From: Comamonadaceae bacterium
Lineage (GTDB): Bacteria > Pseudomonadota > Gammaproteobacteria > Burkholderiales > Burkholderiaceae_C
Assembly (NCBI GenBank): GCA_947463845.1
Contig: CANHUM010000019.1
Span: 1-12,128, forward strand
DNA length: 12,128 bases
Reading direction: 5' to 3'
Below, piece by piece: positions 1 through 7,497 of the stretch. Position 1 is the first letter of the stretch; the number at the start of each line of letters is the position of its first letter. The translations under genes were made by a program, and so were the position numbers. The notes under the pieces are model-generated. The model saw only the letters and a list, made by a program, of their open reading frames with translations. It did not search any database and had not been told where the DNA came from.

Positions 1-26
1 AAAAAAGACCCCGACAAAGCGGGGTC
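1..26 (-). terminator. Rho-independent terminator of prpE
   Basis: Read on the minus strand, a perfect 7-bp GC-rich stem (arms 20-26 and 7-13) closes a 6-nt loop and is followed by a run of six T (the A run at 1-6). It lies 8 nt past the prpE stop codon, so it is the expected end of that transcript. The window begins inside the T run, so the tract may be longer. Confidence 0.9.
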
Positions 27-34
27 CAGAAGCT

Positions 35-1933
35 TCAGCCTTTGATCAGATCGATGATCTGCTGCAAAGCGGCCGGATCGTCCATGGTGGTCAGGTCGCC
101 CGGGTCGCGCCCCTCGGCCACGGCCTGAATGGCCCGGCGCAGCAGCTTGCCGCTGCGCGTCTTGGGCAAGGCCGTGACAAACAGCACGCGCGAAGGACGC
201 GCCACCGCACCCAACTGCGAATCCACCACCTTCATGACTTCGCCTTCGAGCTTCAGACGCGCTGCCGCATCGGTCAGGCCCGAGGTGTCCTTGGCGATCG
301 CAAACGCCATCGCCACCTGTCCTTTGAGCTGGTCGGCCACACCGACGACCGCCACTTCTGCGATGTTGGGGTGGCTGGAGATGCTTTCTTCGATCTCCCG
401 GGTGCCTAGGCGGTGACCCGCCACATTGATCACGTCGTCCGTCCGGCCCAAAATGAAAAAGTAGCCGTCCTCGTCGCGCACCGCCCAGTCAAAAGTGCTG
501 TAAACCAACTTGTTAGGAACAGTTTTCCAGTAGGTCTTGACGAATCGCTCGTCGTCACCCCAGATGGTTTGCAGATTGCCGGGGGGCAAGGGACCTTCGA
601 TGGTCAATACGCCCTTCTGGTTGGCGCCGGTCAACTCTTCACCGGTCTGGTCGTCCACCAACTTGACGTTGTAGCCGTAAATCGCCTTGCCTGGCGAGCC
701 GAACTTGCTGGGCGCTTTTTCCACGCCATTACAGATGCTCAAAATCGGCCAACCGGTCTCAGTCTGCCAGTAGTTGTCAATGATGGCCTTGCCGTTCAGA
801 CCCTCGGAAATCCACTTGGCCGTGGGCTCATCCAATGGCTCCCCCGCGAGGAACAGGGCCTGCAGGCTTGACAGGTCATACTTGGTGAGCAAGGCTGGAT
901 CCTGCTTTTTGAGCACACGGATGGCCGTAGGGGCGCTGAACATGACCTGAACCTTGTACTTCTCCACCAAGCTCCACCAGATGCCACCATCGGGACGGAT
1001 CGGCAAGCCCTCATACATGATGGTGGCCATGCCGCCGATCAGCGGACCATAGATGATGTAGCTGTGGCCTACCACCCAGCCGATGTCGCTGGTGCAGAAA
1101 AAAGTCCCACCGGGTTTGCCTTCAAAGATGTTGGGGATGCTGGCGGCAAGCGCCACGGCATAGCCCGCTGTATCGCGCTGTACACCCTTGGGCTTGCCCG
1201 TGGTGCCGGATGTGTAGAGCGTGTAGCTGGGGTGGGTAGACTCGACCCAGACGCAAGGAACGACCGCATCCATGTGCTTGGCCCGCTCGGTGGCGTAGTC
1301 CAGATCGCGCCCGACCACCGGTGAGAAGGCGACCAATTGACGATCCACCATGATCACGTTGGCAGGCTTGTGGGCCGAGAGCTGGATGGCTTCGTCCAGC
1401 AAGGGCTTGTAGGAAACGGCCTTGCCGCCGCGAGAGCCCGCGTCGGCGCTGATGATGACTTTGGGTGAAGCGTCTTCGATACGTGTGGCCAACGAGTGCG
1501 AGGCAAAACCGCCGAACACCACCGAATGAATGGCCCCCAGGCGAACACAGGCCAGCATGGCAAACGCGGCCTCCGCGATCATGGGCATGTAAATCAACAC
1601 ACGGTCACCTTTGACCACGCCCAGGTCTTGCAAGATGGCGGCCATGCGCTGCACTTCGGCGTGCAACTCACGGTATGTGTAGGTTTTTTCTTGGTCCGTC
1701 TCGGTTGAAACAAAGATCAAGGCCGGCTGATCGGCCCGCTCGGCCAAGTGGCGGTCCACTGCGTTGTGGCACAGATTGGTCTCGCCTCCCACAAACCACT
1801 TGGCAAACGGCGGGTTGCTGTAATCGCAAATTTGTTTTGGTTGGACTTTCCAGTCCACCAACTTGGCCTGTTCAGCCCAAAAAGCGTCACGGTCCTTGAT
1901 CGACCGTTCGTGAAAATCCGCAAATTTGCCCAT
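35..1933 (-). CDS. prpE: Propionyl-CoA synthetase (PrpE-type acyl-CoA synthetase, AMP-forming)
   Basis: This 632-residue protein has the full length of the acetyl/propionyl-CoA synthetase family (ANL superfamily). The family activates a short-chain acid with ATP to an acyl-AMP and then transfers it to CoA in the cytoplasm. Visible motifs are the acetyl-CoA synthetase N-terminal cap (about residues 1-60), the phosphate-binding loop YTSGTTGKPKG (240-250), YWQTETGW (388-395), the hinge region GRTDD (496-500) and the C-terminal KTRSGK, where K596 is the adenylation lysine and the usual acetylation target. DNYWQTETGWP and the overall style fit PrpE better than Acs, which usually has a WWQTETGG motif. 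The ATG has a good AGGAGA ribosome site 5 nt upstream. No prpB, prpC or prpD is adjacent, so the gene is probably monocistronic. Acetate or another short acid remains possible as substrate. Confidence 0.9.
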   Translation of the reverse strand: MGKFADFHERSIKDRDAFWAEQAKLVDWKVQPKQICDYSNPPFAKWFVGGETNLCHNAVDRHLAERADQPALIFVSTETDQEKTYTYRELHAEVQRMAAILQDLGVVKGDRVLIYMPMIAEAAFAMLACVRLGAIHSVVFGGFASHSLATRIEDASPKVIISADAGSRGGKAVSYKPLLDEAIQLSAHKPANVIMVDRQLVAFSPVVGRDLDYATERAKHMDAVVPCVWVESTHPSYTLYTSGTTGKPKGVQRDTAGYAVALAASIPNIFEGKPGGTFFCTSDIGWVVGHSYIIYGPLIGGMATIMYEGLPIRPDGGIWWSLVEKYKVQVMFSAPTAIRVLKKQDPALLTKYDLSSLQALFLAGEPLDEPTAKWISEGLNGKAIIDNYWQTETGWPILSICNGVEKAPSKFGSPGKAIYGYNVKLVDDQTGEELTGANQKGVLTIEGPLPPGNLQTIWGDDERFVKTYWKTVPNKLVYSTFDWAVRDEDGYFFILGRTDDVINVAGHRLGTREIEESISSHPNIAEVAVVGVADQLKGQVAMAFAIAKDTSGLTDAAARLKLEGEVMKVVDSQLGAVARPSRVLFVTALPKTRSGKLLRRAIQAVAEGRDPGDLTTMDDPAALQQIIDLIKG

Positions 1934-1938
1934 GAAAG

Positions 1939-1944
1939 TCTCCT
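1939..1944 (-). promoter_or_regulatory. Ribosome binding site of prpE
   Basis: AGGAGA on the minus strand lies 5 nt before the prpE ATG (1931-1933). This supports that start. Confidence 0.8.
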
Positions 1945-1952
1945 AAAACCTG

Positions 1953-2021
1953 CCAATTTCAATTGGAAGCATGCGGTGGTGTGACCGCAGCCCTGCACAC
2001 TTCTGAATTCATAATTATGAA
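1953..2021. promoter_or_regulatory. Cluster of three inverted repeats upstream of prpE, candidate operators
   Basis: Three separate dyads sit in the 170-bp gap before prpE. CCAATT/AATTGG has a 2-nt spacer (1953-1966). TGCGGT/ACCGCA has a 6-nt spacer (1972-1989). TTCATAATTATGAA is a perfect 14-bp palindrome (2008-2021) in an AT-rich patch. None is followed by a T run on the minus strand, so they do not look like terminators. Their position between the ribosome site and the likely promoter suggests regulator binding sites. A weak promoter-like pair on the minus strand (TTGCAA, then TATGAA 16 nt later) overlaps the 14-bp palindrome. Which regulator would bind is unknown. Confidence 0.4.
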
Positions 2022-2103
2022 CAAAGGACTTGCAAGAAGCTGACTGGTCATATTCGCCAGAAAGCAAATAAAGGGGCGCAGCCAAACTGATCGAAAGACA
2101 TCC

Positions 2104-2709
2104 TCACTTGAAAAGGCTTTGCAAAAGTTTGAACTCGGGATGCTCTGCCGTGCGAATCCACTCAAATGCCACCATTTCAGAGGTCACCAATTCAGCCCCT
2201 GCCCCTGCCAGACGGTCATAGGCCGCATCTCGGTTGCGCTCGGTCCTCGAGCTGCAGGCATCGGTCACCACCCAAACTTCGAACTCGTCTTCAAGCAAAT
2301 CGAGCGCAGTTTGCATCAGGCAAACATGCGCCTCACAACCGGCCAGCACAATGGTTTTGCGTGGCTCAGCGGCGGTTTGGGGCTTTTGCAAGTGTCTCGG
2401 CAAGCTGCGGGCGTTGCCACGTGGAGCCTGCGCCGGCTCGGGCTGGAGCCATTCCCCCAAGCCTTCTTCGACAGCGCTGAACTGCATCTTGGCCAACACC
2501 TGGCGGCAGTGATTGCGAATGTCGGGGGGCATCTCGCCCAGGCGCGAAGGGTTTTGTTCGGTGCCCCAGACAGGAACATTCAGCGCCTTCGCCAAAGTGG
2601 CCAGTCGGGCTGCATTGGCCCAAACGGCGTCAGCGTCCTGCATGACGGGTTTCAGGCGGGCCTGGAAATCCACCAACACCAACTGACTCTCATCCGAATG
2701 CATCAACAT
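2104..2709 (-). CDS. Isochorismatase-family cysteine hydrolase (ISOC2-like)
   Basis: This 201-residue protein has the catalytic triad of the isochorismatase-like hydrolase fold: D14 in LVDFQ, K74 in AKMQFS and C130 in GCEAHVC. GCEAHVCLMQTALDL and the PVWGTEQNP segment resemble the ISOC1/ISOC2 (YcaC-like) branch rather than nicotinamidase or true isochorismatase, so the substrate is unknown. About 30 residues rich in Pro, Gln and Arg (86-117) are inserted between the lysine and cysteine motifs, which is longer than I would expect for the branch. The ATG at 2709 has a GAGGAAA ribosome site a few bases upstream. A second ATG two codons inside is possible. The gene is divergent from the NlpC/P60 gene and upstream of prpE on the same strand. 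The 170-bp palindrome-rich gap suggests prpE has its own promoter. No terminator is obvious after the stop. Confidence 0.8.
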   Translation of the reverse strand: MLMHSDESQLVLVDFQARLKPVMQDADAVWANAARLATLAKALNVPVWGTEQNPSRLGEMPPDIRNHCRQVLAKMQFSAVEEGLGEWLQPEPAQAPRGNARSLPRHLQKPQTAAEPRKTIVLAGCEAHVCLMQTALDLLEDEFEVWVVTDACSSRTERNRDAAYDRLAGAGAELVTSEMVAFEWIRTAEHPEFKLLQSLFK

Positions 2710-2832
2710 AGGTTTCCTCAGAAATAGAGGGTCTGATTGTCGCAGGCAGTGAACTGTGAATACAGGTCTGACAGCAGAACAAACTCAGAGAATGACTTAG
2801 TGTTCATCCAAGATCCGTTATGCTCAAAGGTT

Positions 2833-3384
2833 ATGCGGTTGAAGTTCCTGTTTTTGTTGGCATTGCTTTTGAGCGCCCCATCTTGGTCCGCCCCCTCGGA
2901 TGAAGCGGTGGTTTTGCCCTTGCCTGAAAAAAAACTGGTGACTCAAATTACCAGCCAGCTGAACCTGGCCAAAGACAAAGCCAGCGATCAGGCCTCCGTC
3001 ATGATCGTGCAGGCCATGGGCCTTTTGGGAGTCCCCTACCGCCGTGGCGGCAGCACCGAAAGTACCGGTTTTGACTGCAGTGGTTTTGTGCGCCATCTGT
3101 ACGAAAAGTCAGTCGGTCGACTCTTGCCGCGCCGAGCCGAAGAACAAGCGCGCGCCACAGAAGTGATTGACCGGGAAGAACTCAAACCCGGGGATCTTGT
3201 GTTCTTCAACACCATGCGCCGAGCTTTCAGCCACGTGGGTATCTACGTGGGTGATGGCAAATTCATCCACTCGCCCCGCGCTGGCCACGCGGTCCGCGTA
3301 GAGGACATGCGCAGTTCATACTGGCAAAAACGCTTCAATGGCGCACGCCGCGTACCCCTGGACGGGGAAAACACCAAACCATGA
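2833..3384 (+). CDS. Secreted NlpC/P60 (C40) cell-wall peptidase, MepS/Spr-like
   Basis: This 183-residue protein has an N-terminal signal peptide (charged start, hydrophobic residues about 5-15, cleavage likely after SWSA near residue 20) and no lipobox cysteine, so it should be soluble in the periplasm. The NlpC/P60 domain fills about residues 55-180. Its catalytic residues are C82 in FDCSGF, H134 in SHVGIY and H146 in FIHSPR. Such enzymes cut peptide cross-links or stem peptides in peptidoglycan. The reading frame is open back to a TTG at 2737, but that extension has no signal-peptide character and is probably not translated. The start is uncertain. AAAGG (2826-2830) lies only 2 nt before the ATG at 2833 but 8 nt before an in-frame TTG at 2839, which would still give a good signal peptide. 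The stop overlaps the next gene by 4 nt (ATGA), indicating co-translation. Confidence 0.85.
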   Translation: MRLKFLFLLALLLSAPSWSAPSDEAVVLPLPEKKLVTQITSQLNLAKDKASDQASVMIVQAMGLLGVPYRRGGSTESTGFDCSGFVRHLYEKSVGRLLPRRAEEQARATEVIDREELKPGDLVFFNTMRRAFSHVGIYVGDGKFIHSPRAGHAVRVEDMRSSYWQKRFNGARRVPLDGENTKP

Positions 3385-4088
3385 AAACTCAAATTGACCA
3401 CTTGGTGGTCGTAGCTTCATCTCTGGAAGCAGGTGTTCAGTGGTGCGAAGACACCTTGGGTATCACCCCGTCGGCTGGTGGTGAACACGATAAGTACGGC
3501 ACCCATAACCGCCTGTTCAAGATTGCAACACCCCAATACCCTTTGGCCTATTTTGAAATCATTGCCATCAATCCAGAGGCGGTGATCCCGAAGCGTCTGC
3601 AAGTCACGCGTTGGTTCGACATGGACGACCCTGTCTTGCAAAAAACTGTCGCCAAACAACCTCGGCTGGTCCACTTTGTCAGCAGCACCGATGACATCAA
3701 GGCTGCTCGCCATGTTCTGCGCACCCAAGGTATCGAGCGCGGTCAAATTGTCCATGCCAGCCGCAAATCCAGCAAAGGCATGCTTCACTGGCAAATCACT
3801 GTGCGTGAAGATGGTGAGCGGCTTTTCAATGGTTGTTTGCCCACATTGATTCAGTGGGGAAAACCCGATGTTGCCGATCCTCTGCGCTTACATCCGCGCA
3901 ACAGTTTGCCCCGATCGGGTGTGAGTTTGCAAAGCCTGACGCTGCACCACCCCAGCGCAGTCAAACTCAAAACAGCCATTGATGCAATTGGCCTGTCTGG
4001 GGTCGAAGTTGTCACAGGCGAGGCCAACTTGGTGGCAACCTTGAACACACCCAAGGGCCTGGTGCAGCTGGAAAGCCTGGGGGCCTGA
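3381..4088 (+). CDS. Glyoxalase-like (VOC superfamily) domain protein
   Basis: This 235-residue protein begins with a glyoxalase-like betaalphabeta unit. IDHLVVVASSLEAG places H7 at the usual first metal position, GGEHDKYGTHNRL (33-45) is typical of the Glyoxalase_3-like group (PF13468 style), and E59 in YFEII is a plausible second metal ligand. The C-terminal half (about 165-235) looks like the second, degenerate module and includes a LQLESLG-like end strand. No substrate can be named. The family includes dioxygenases, isomerases and resistance proteins, and many are uncharacterised. The ATG overlaps the stop of the NlpC/P60 gene by 4 nt, with GGGGAAA about 10 nt upstream, so the two are likely co-translated although their functions are not obviously related. 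Its TGA is directly followed by the convergent stop of the MFS gene. Confidence 0.75.
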   Translation: MKTQIDHLVVVASSLEAGVQWCEDTLGITPSAGGEHDKYGTHNRLFKIATPQYPLAYFEIIAINPEAVIPKRLQVTRWFDMDDPVLQKTVAKQPRLVHFVSSTDDIKAARHVLRTQGIERGQIVHASRKSSKGMLHWQITVREDGERLFNGCLPTLIQWGKPDVADPLRLHPRNSLPRSGVSLQSLTLHHPSAVKLKTAIDAIGLSGVEVVTGEANLVATLNTPKGLVQLESLGA

Positions 4089-5273
4089 TCAACCCTCTTC
4101 TGGCAGCGTCGCCAACAGCGCCATGCCCACCAGCATCACCGCTGAAGTCAACCACAAAGCGCCCTTGAAGCTGCCTGTGGCTTGTGCCATGGCGCCCGCT
4201 ATCACAGGTGCCAGCATTTGGGCAGCGCCATAACTCAAGGTCAAACGCGCCATGGCCTTGCCCGGGTTGTTGGGGGCTCTGCGCCCCACCAAGGCCAAAG
4301 TCAGACTCACAATCCCAATGAAAGTGGCGCCATAACCCACAGCCCCGGCCAAAGCAGCGGCCAAAGAACCGGACAAGGCGGGCAGAACAATGGCCACGGT
4401 TTGAAGTGCAAACGCCAACAACAAAGCTTTGATGTCACCCACCCGGCGGGCAACCCGGTCCCACAAAAAAACGGCTGGCATGGCCGCCAAACCCACCAAG
4501 GCCCAAGCCAAAGCCCCCTGCCCGGCCAAAGCCGGCTCACGCTCGACAATCGCCACAGTGAACGTGGCACTGATGACAAAGCCCCATCCGGCTGCAAAAT
4601 AACTCAGCGCCATCGTCCACATCCAGCGCCGAGACACCAGAGGCACCGCTGCGCCCGAAGCAGCAGGCGTCGGCTCGGGTGGAACGGGGGGGCGCCAAAA
4701 CCATGCTGGGACGAAAAACACCAGTCCGAGGACAGCAAAGGACAACCATTGGTCAGACCAACGCTTGAAAATGTCAGACAACAGCCAAGCGCCCAGGGCA
4801 GACACCACAATTCCCAGGCCAAGACCGATGAACAAGACCCCCAGCTCGGGCCTTCTGCCTTGACGCATCAACCAACCCAGCACCAGCCCCGAGCCCAGCA
4901 ACATGCCCGTGGCACCACACAAACCACCTATGAAACGCCACAAACCCCAAGCGGGCAACCAGCTCGAGAAGGCCATGGCCGCTGTCGTGAGCAAGGCCAT
5001 CCAAAGACCTGCACTGTAAAAACGGTGGCGCCAGCGCACATCATCCATCCAGGCCGTCACCAAGGCACCCACGATGTAGCCTGCGTAATTGATGGCGGCC
5101 AAGCCCCCTGCAGCCGCATCATTCAAGCCAGTTTGCGCTTGCAATGCAGGCAACAAAGGCGTGTAGGCAAACCGGGCCAGACCAATCGTCAGCACCAAAC
5201 CACATATGCCGCCCAGCATGACTTGCCAGGCGCGCAATGGACGAGGGACATTTTCTGAGACTAGAGACGTCAT
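4089..5273 (-). CDS. YbfB/YjiJ-family MFS transporter
   Basis: This protein of about 394 residues is highly hydrophobic, with roughly twelve predicted membrane segments and short charged loops, as in major facilitator permeases. The N-terminal GLARFAYTPLLPAL (31-44) and NYAGYIVGAL (62-70) are hallmarks of the YbfB/YjiJ group (MFS_4). These are inner-membrane transporters, mostly of unknown substrate and often assumed to be exporters. The frame stays open upstream to 5450. I chose the ATG at 5273 because the family starts just before the first membrane helix and the extension would run into the divergent Bug-family gene. An ATG at 5294 is also possible, and neither has a strong ribosome site. 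The gene is convergent with the VOC gene with no bases between the stop codons, so no separate terminator fits there. Confidence 0.85.
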   Translation of the reverse strand: MTSLVSENVPRPLRAWQVMLGGICGLVLTIGLARFAYTPLLPALQAQTGLNDAAAGGLAAINYAGYIVGALVTAWMDDVRWRHRFYSAGLWMALLTTAAMAFSSWLPAWGLWRFIGGLCGATGMLLGSGLVLGWLMRQGRRPELGVLFIGLGLGIVVSALGAWLLSDIFKRWSDQWLSFAVLGLVFFVPAWFWRPPVPPEPTPAASGAAVPLVSRRWMWTMALSYFAAGWGFVISATFTVAIVEREPALAGQGALAWALVGLAAMPAVFLWDRVARRVGDIKALLLAFALQTVAIVLPALSGSLAAALAGAVGYGATFIGIVSLTLALVGRRAPNNPGKAMARLTLSYGAAQMLAPVIAGAMAQATGSFKGALWLTSAVMLVGMALLATLPEEG

Positions 5274-5407
5274 GCTGGTGAACTTTAAGCGCATTGTGTC
5301 TTGGCAGTCGATGCAAGCGTCTCTGACAAGACAACCCTTTCCTTCAATACAGGGTTTACACCATGCCGCACCCATGCTGCCCATCCTAAAGTGAAAGTAC
5401 TTGAACC

Positions 5408-5413
5408 AGGAGA
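5408..5413 (+). promoter_or_regulatory. Ribosome binding site deciding the Bug-protein start
   Basis: AGGAGA lies 5 nt before the ATG at 5419. It overrules the in-frame TTG at 5401, which has no such site in front of it. Confidence 0.8.
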
Positions 5414-5418
5414 CCCGC

Positions 5419-6429
5419 ATGAAGATCTGTTCCGAAACCGCACACACCATTCAAAACGGGGTGTCACCACTTCGCCGCAAACTCGGTCTTTTGATGCTGG
5501 GTCTGGGCGCCTTGTGTTCAACAGGCGTCTCAGCACAAACCTTTCCCACCAAGCCCTTGCGACTGGTTGTCACCTTCCCACCCGGTGGAGCGCCTGACAT
5601 TTTGGCCCGACTGTTCAGTGAAAAGGCGCAGCTGGGCTTTCCTGTGGTGATTGACAACCGCCCCGGCGCTGGCGGCAATATCGGTGCTGACAACGTGGCC
5701 AAAGCTGTGGGTGATGGGCACACCCTCGTCATGGGCACCGTGGGCACGCATTCCATCAACGGTGCGTTGTACGAAAAAATGCCCTATGACATGGTCAAGG
5801 ATTTCAGTCCCATTTCCCTGATCGCCTCCGCCCCCAATTTATTGGTCGTCAACAACGCCTTGCCCGTCAAGAGCGTACCCGAACTGATCACGTACATGAG
5901 GGCCAATCCCAACAAGCTCTCTTTTGGTTCACCAGGTATCGGCACCTCGGTGCATGTCTCAGGTGAATTGTTCAAATCACTGACGGGAACATCCATGACG
6001 CACGTGCCTTACAAAGGCCGCCAATTTGCCATTCCAGACCTGATCGGCGGCAGCATTCAGGTCATGTTTGACAACATGCCATCGGCTTTGCCCATGGCCA
6101 AAGAAGGCAAGATCAGGGCCTTGGCGCAAACCACGGCCAGACGCTCCCCTGCAGCCCCAGACGTTCCCACCGTTTCTGAGTTTGTGCCTGGTTTTGAGGC
6201 CACAACCTGGTTTGCCATGTTTGCGCCAGCGAACGTGCCACGCCCTGTGATCGATCGGCTCAACGCCGAAGTCCTGCGTGTTTTCAAACTGCCTGACGTG
6301 CAAGAACGCCTGAAGACACTGGGTTTGGATGCTGTGCTCTCCAGCCCAGAGGAACTGGCCCGTTATCAGGCCAGTGAGATCACCAAATGGGCCAAGGTGG
6401 TGAAAGACTCGGGTGCCAAAGCCGAATAA
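5419..6429 (+). CDS. Bug-family (TctC-like) periplasmic solute-binding protein
   Basis: This 336-residue protein is typical of the tripartite tricarboxylate transporter receptor family, greatly expanded in Burkholderiales. These periplasmic proteins bind carboxylates or related small molecules. A long signal peptide with an RRK n-region (19-21) and a hydrophobic stretch ends at a likely cleavage site GVSA-Q (39/40). The twin arginines make Tat export conceivable. Family motifs are FPPGGAPD (53-60), DNRPGAGGN (79-87), MGTVGTHSIN and VPYKG (196-200), followed by a LIGGSIQVMFDN segment. The stretch after VPYKG reads RQFAIPDL, where the family more often has small residues of the type S-G/A-P-A-L-T-D-L, so the binding pocket may be altered. 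No tctA or tctB membrane gene is nearby, so it is an orphan receptor. It is divergent from the MFS gene with a 145-bp shared upstream region. Confidence 0.92.
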   Translation: MKICSETAHTIQNGVSPLRRKLGLLMLGLGALCSTGVSAQTFPTKPLRLVVTFPPGGAPDILARLFSEKAQLGFPVVIDNRPGAGGNIGADNVAKAVGDGHTLVMGTVGTHSINGALYEKMPYDMVKDFSPISLIASAPNLLVVNNALPVKSVPELITYMRANPNKLSFGSPGIGTSVHVSGELFKSLTGTSMTHVPYKGRQFAIPDLIGGSIQVMFDNMPSALPMAKEGKIRALAQTTARRSPAAPDVPTVSEFVPGFEATTWFAMFAPANVPRPVIDRLNAEVLRVFKLPDVQERLKTLGLDAVLSSPEELARYQASEITKWAKVVKDSGAKAE

Positions 6430-6563
6430 ACCAAGGTGTTTAACAAAGCGACATTGCGGTGCAAGATGATCTGAAACGTTGAATGCAAGCATGCCCATAG
6501 GCTGACGGCCCGAAGTGCCCGACAATCGCTTCTTCTGTACTTTTGGGCAGCAGCGACTTTCAT

Positions 6564-7490
6564 ATGGCGATTCAATGGTTCCCCGGACACATGCACCTCA
6601 CGCGCAAGGCGATTGGGGAGCGCATCAAAGACATTGATGTGGTCATTGAGATGCTGGACGCTCGCTTGCCCGGTTCGAGTGCCAACCCGATGCTGGCCGA
6701 GCTGATCAAAGGCAAGCCAGCCCTCAAAATATTGAGCAAACAGGATCTGGCCGACCCGGTACAAACCGTCGCCTGGTTGGCCCACTACAACGCACTGCCG
6801 GGTGTGAGCGCTCTGGGGCTGGACACCAGCATGACGCAGCCCGCCAAGGCCCTGATCGATGCTTGCCGACAACTGGCGCCCCATCGGGGCGGCATGGTCA
6901 AACCCATGCGGGTGCTGATCTGCGGTATCCCCAACGTCGGCAAGTCCACCTTGATCAACACCCTCAAGGGTAAACGCGCAGCCAAAACCGGCGATGAGGC
7001 GGGGGTGACCAAGCTGGAACAACGCATCACCTTGGCCGATGATTTTTATCTGTACGACACGCCGGGGGTGCTGTGGCCGCGCATCATCGTCGAACAAAGC
7101 GGTTACAACCTGGCCGCCAGCGGTGCGATTGGCGTGAATGCCTTCGACGAAGAAGTGGTGGCATTGGAGTTGCTGAACTACCTGATCCCGCATTACCCGC
7201 AGGCCATCACTGAACGCTACAAACTGCAAAACGTGGCCAGTCACACCGACGAAACCCTGCTTGAAGCCATCGCTCGGCAGCGCGGTGCGATCCAAAGCGG
7301 CGGTCGCGTCAACACCACCAAAGCCGCTGAAATCGTGATCCACGACTTCCGCTCAGCCGCTTTGGGGCGACTGACGCTGGAAACCCCCACCGAATTTGCC
7401 GCCTGGTTGGCCGAAGGCAAAAACGCCGATGCGCAGCGTGCTGTTCGCAAAGCCGGCAACTCAAAAACCAAGTCAGGGACGAGGAATTGA
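6564..7490 (+). CDS. ylqF: Circularly permuted ribosome-biogenesis GTPase, YlqF/RbgA family
   Basis: This 308-residue protein starts with MAIQWFPGHM, the family's N-terminal signature. The GTPase motifs are in permuted order: G4 SKQD (58-61), then G1 GIPNVGKST (121-129, with K127), G2 around T149 in GVTK, and G3 DTPG (165-168). In Bacillus the family matures the large ribosomal subunit and binds 50S precursors. The role in proteobacteria is inferred. The G4 motif has Ser in place of the usual Asn of NKxD. The C-terminal helical domain (about 190-285) has the usual length, followed by a Lys/Arg-rich tail. The frame is open back to a TTG at 6543, but the MAIQWFPGHM start is conserved in the family. 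The ribosome site is weak. The gene is followed after 7 nt by an exonuclease gene, probably in one operon. Confidence 0.9.
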   Translation: MAIQWFPGHMHLTRKAIGERIKDIDVVIEMLDARLPGSSANPMLAELIKGKPALKILSKQDLADPVQTVAWLAHYNALPGVSALGLDTSMTQPAKALIDACRQLAPHRGGMVKPMRVLICGIPNVGKSTLINTLKGKRAAKTGDEAGVTKLEQRITLADDFYLYDTPGVLWPRIIVEQSGYNLAASGAIGVNAFDEEVVALELLNYLIPHYPQAITERYKLQNVASHTDETLLEAIARQRGAIQSGGRVNTTKAAEIVIHDFRSAALGRLTLETPTEFAAWLAEGKNADAQRAVRKAGNSKTKSGTRN

Positions 7491-7497
7491 GTCCAGC

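Noticed and set aside
2754..2765. CTGT-GAAT-ACAG as a LexA (SOS) box
   Set aside because: The half-sites are separated by 4 nt instead of the 8 nt of the LexA consensus, and a wall peptidase is not a typical SOS target.
4182..5258. Plus-strand open frame of 358 codons antisense to the MFS gene
   Set aside because: Its Gln/His/Gly/Arg-rich, low-complexity translation has no family motif, whereas the opposite strand encodes a clear membrane transporter. It is a reading-frame shadow.
5274..5450. N-terminal extension of the MFS frame
   Set aside because: The extra 59 residues are Cys/Met/Lys-rich with no helix pattern, and they would overlap the start of the divergent Bug-family gene, whose ribosome site is strong.
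6430..6563. Terminator after the Bug-family gene
   Set aside because: Only a GCCC/GGGC pair with a very long loop is present, without a T run.
6366..7343. Minus-strand open frame of 325 codons antisense to the ylqF gene
   Set aside because: There is no recognisable domain, and it covers an unmistakable GTPase gene and the end of the Bug gene.
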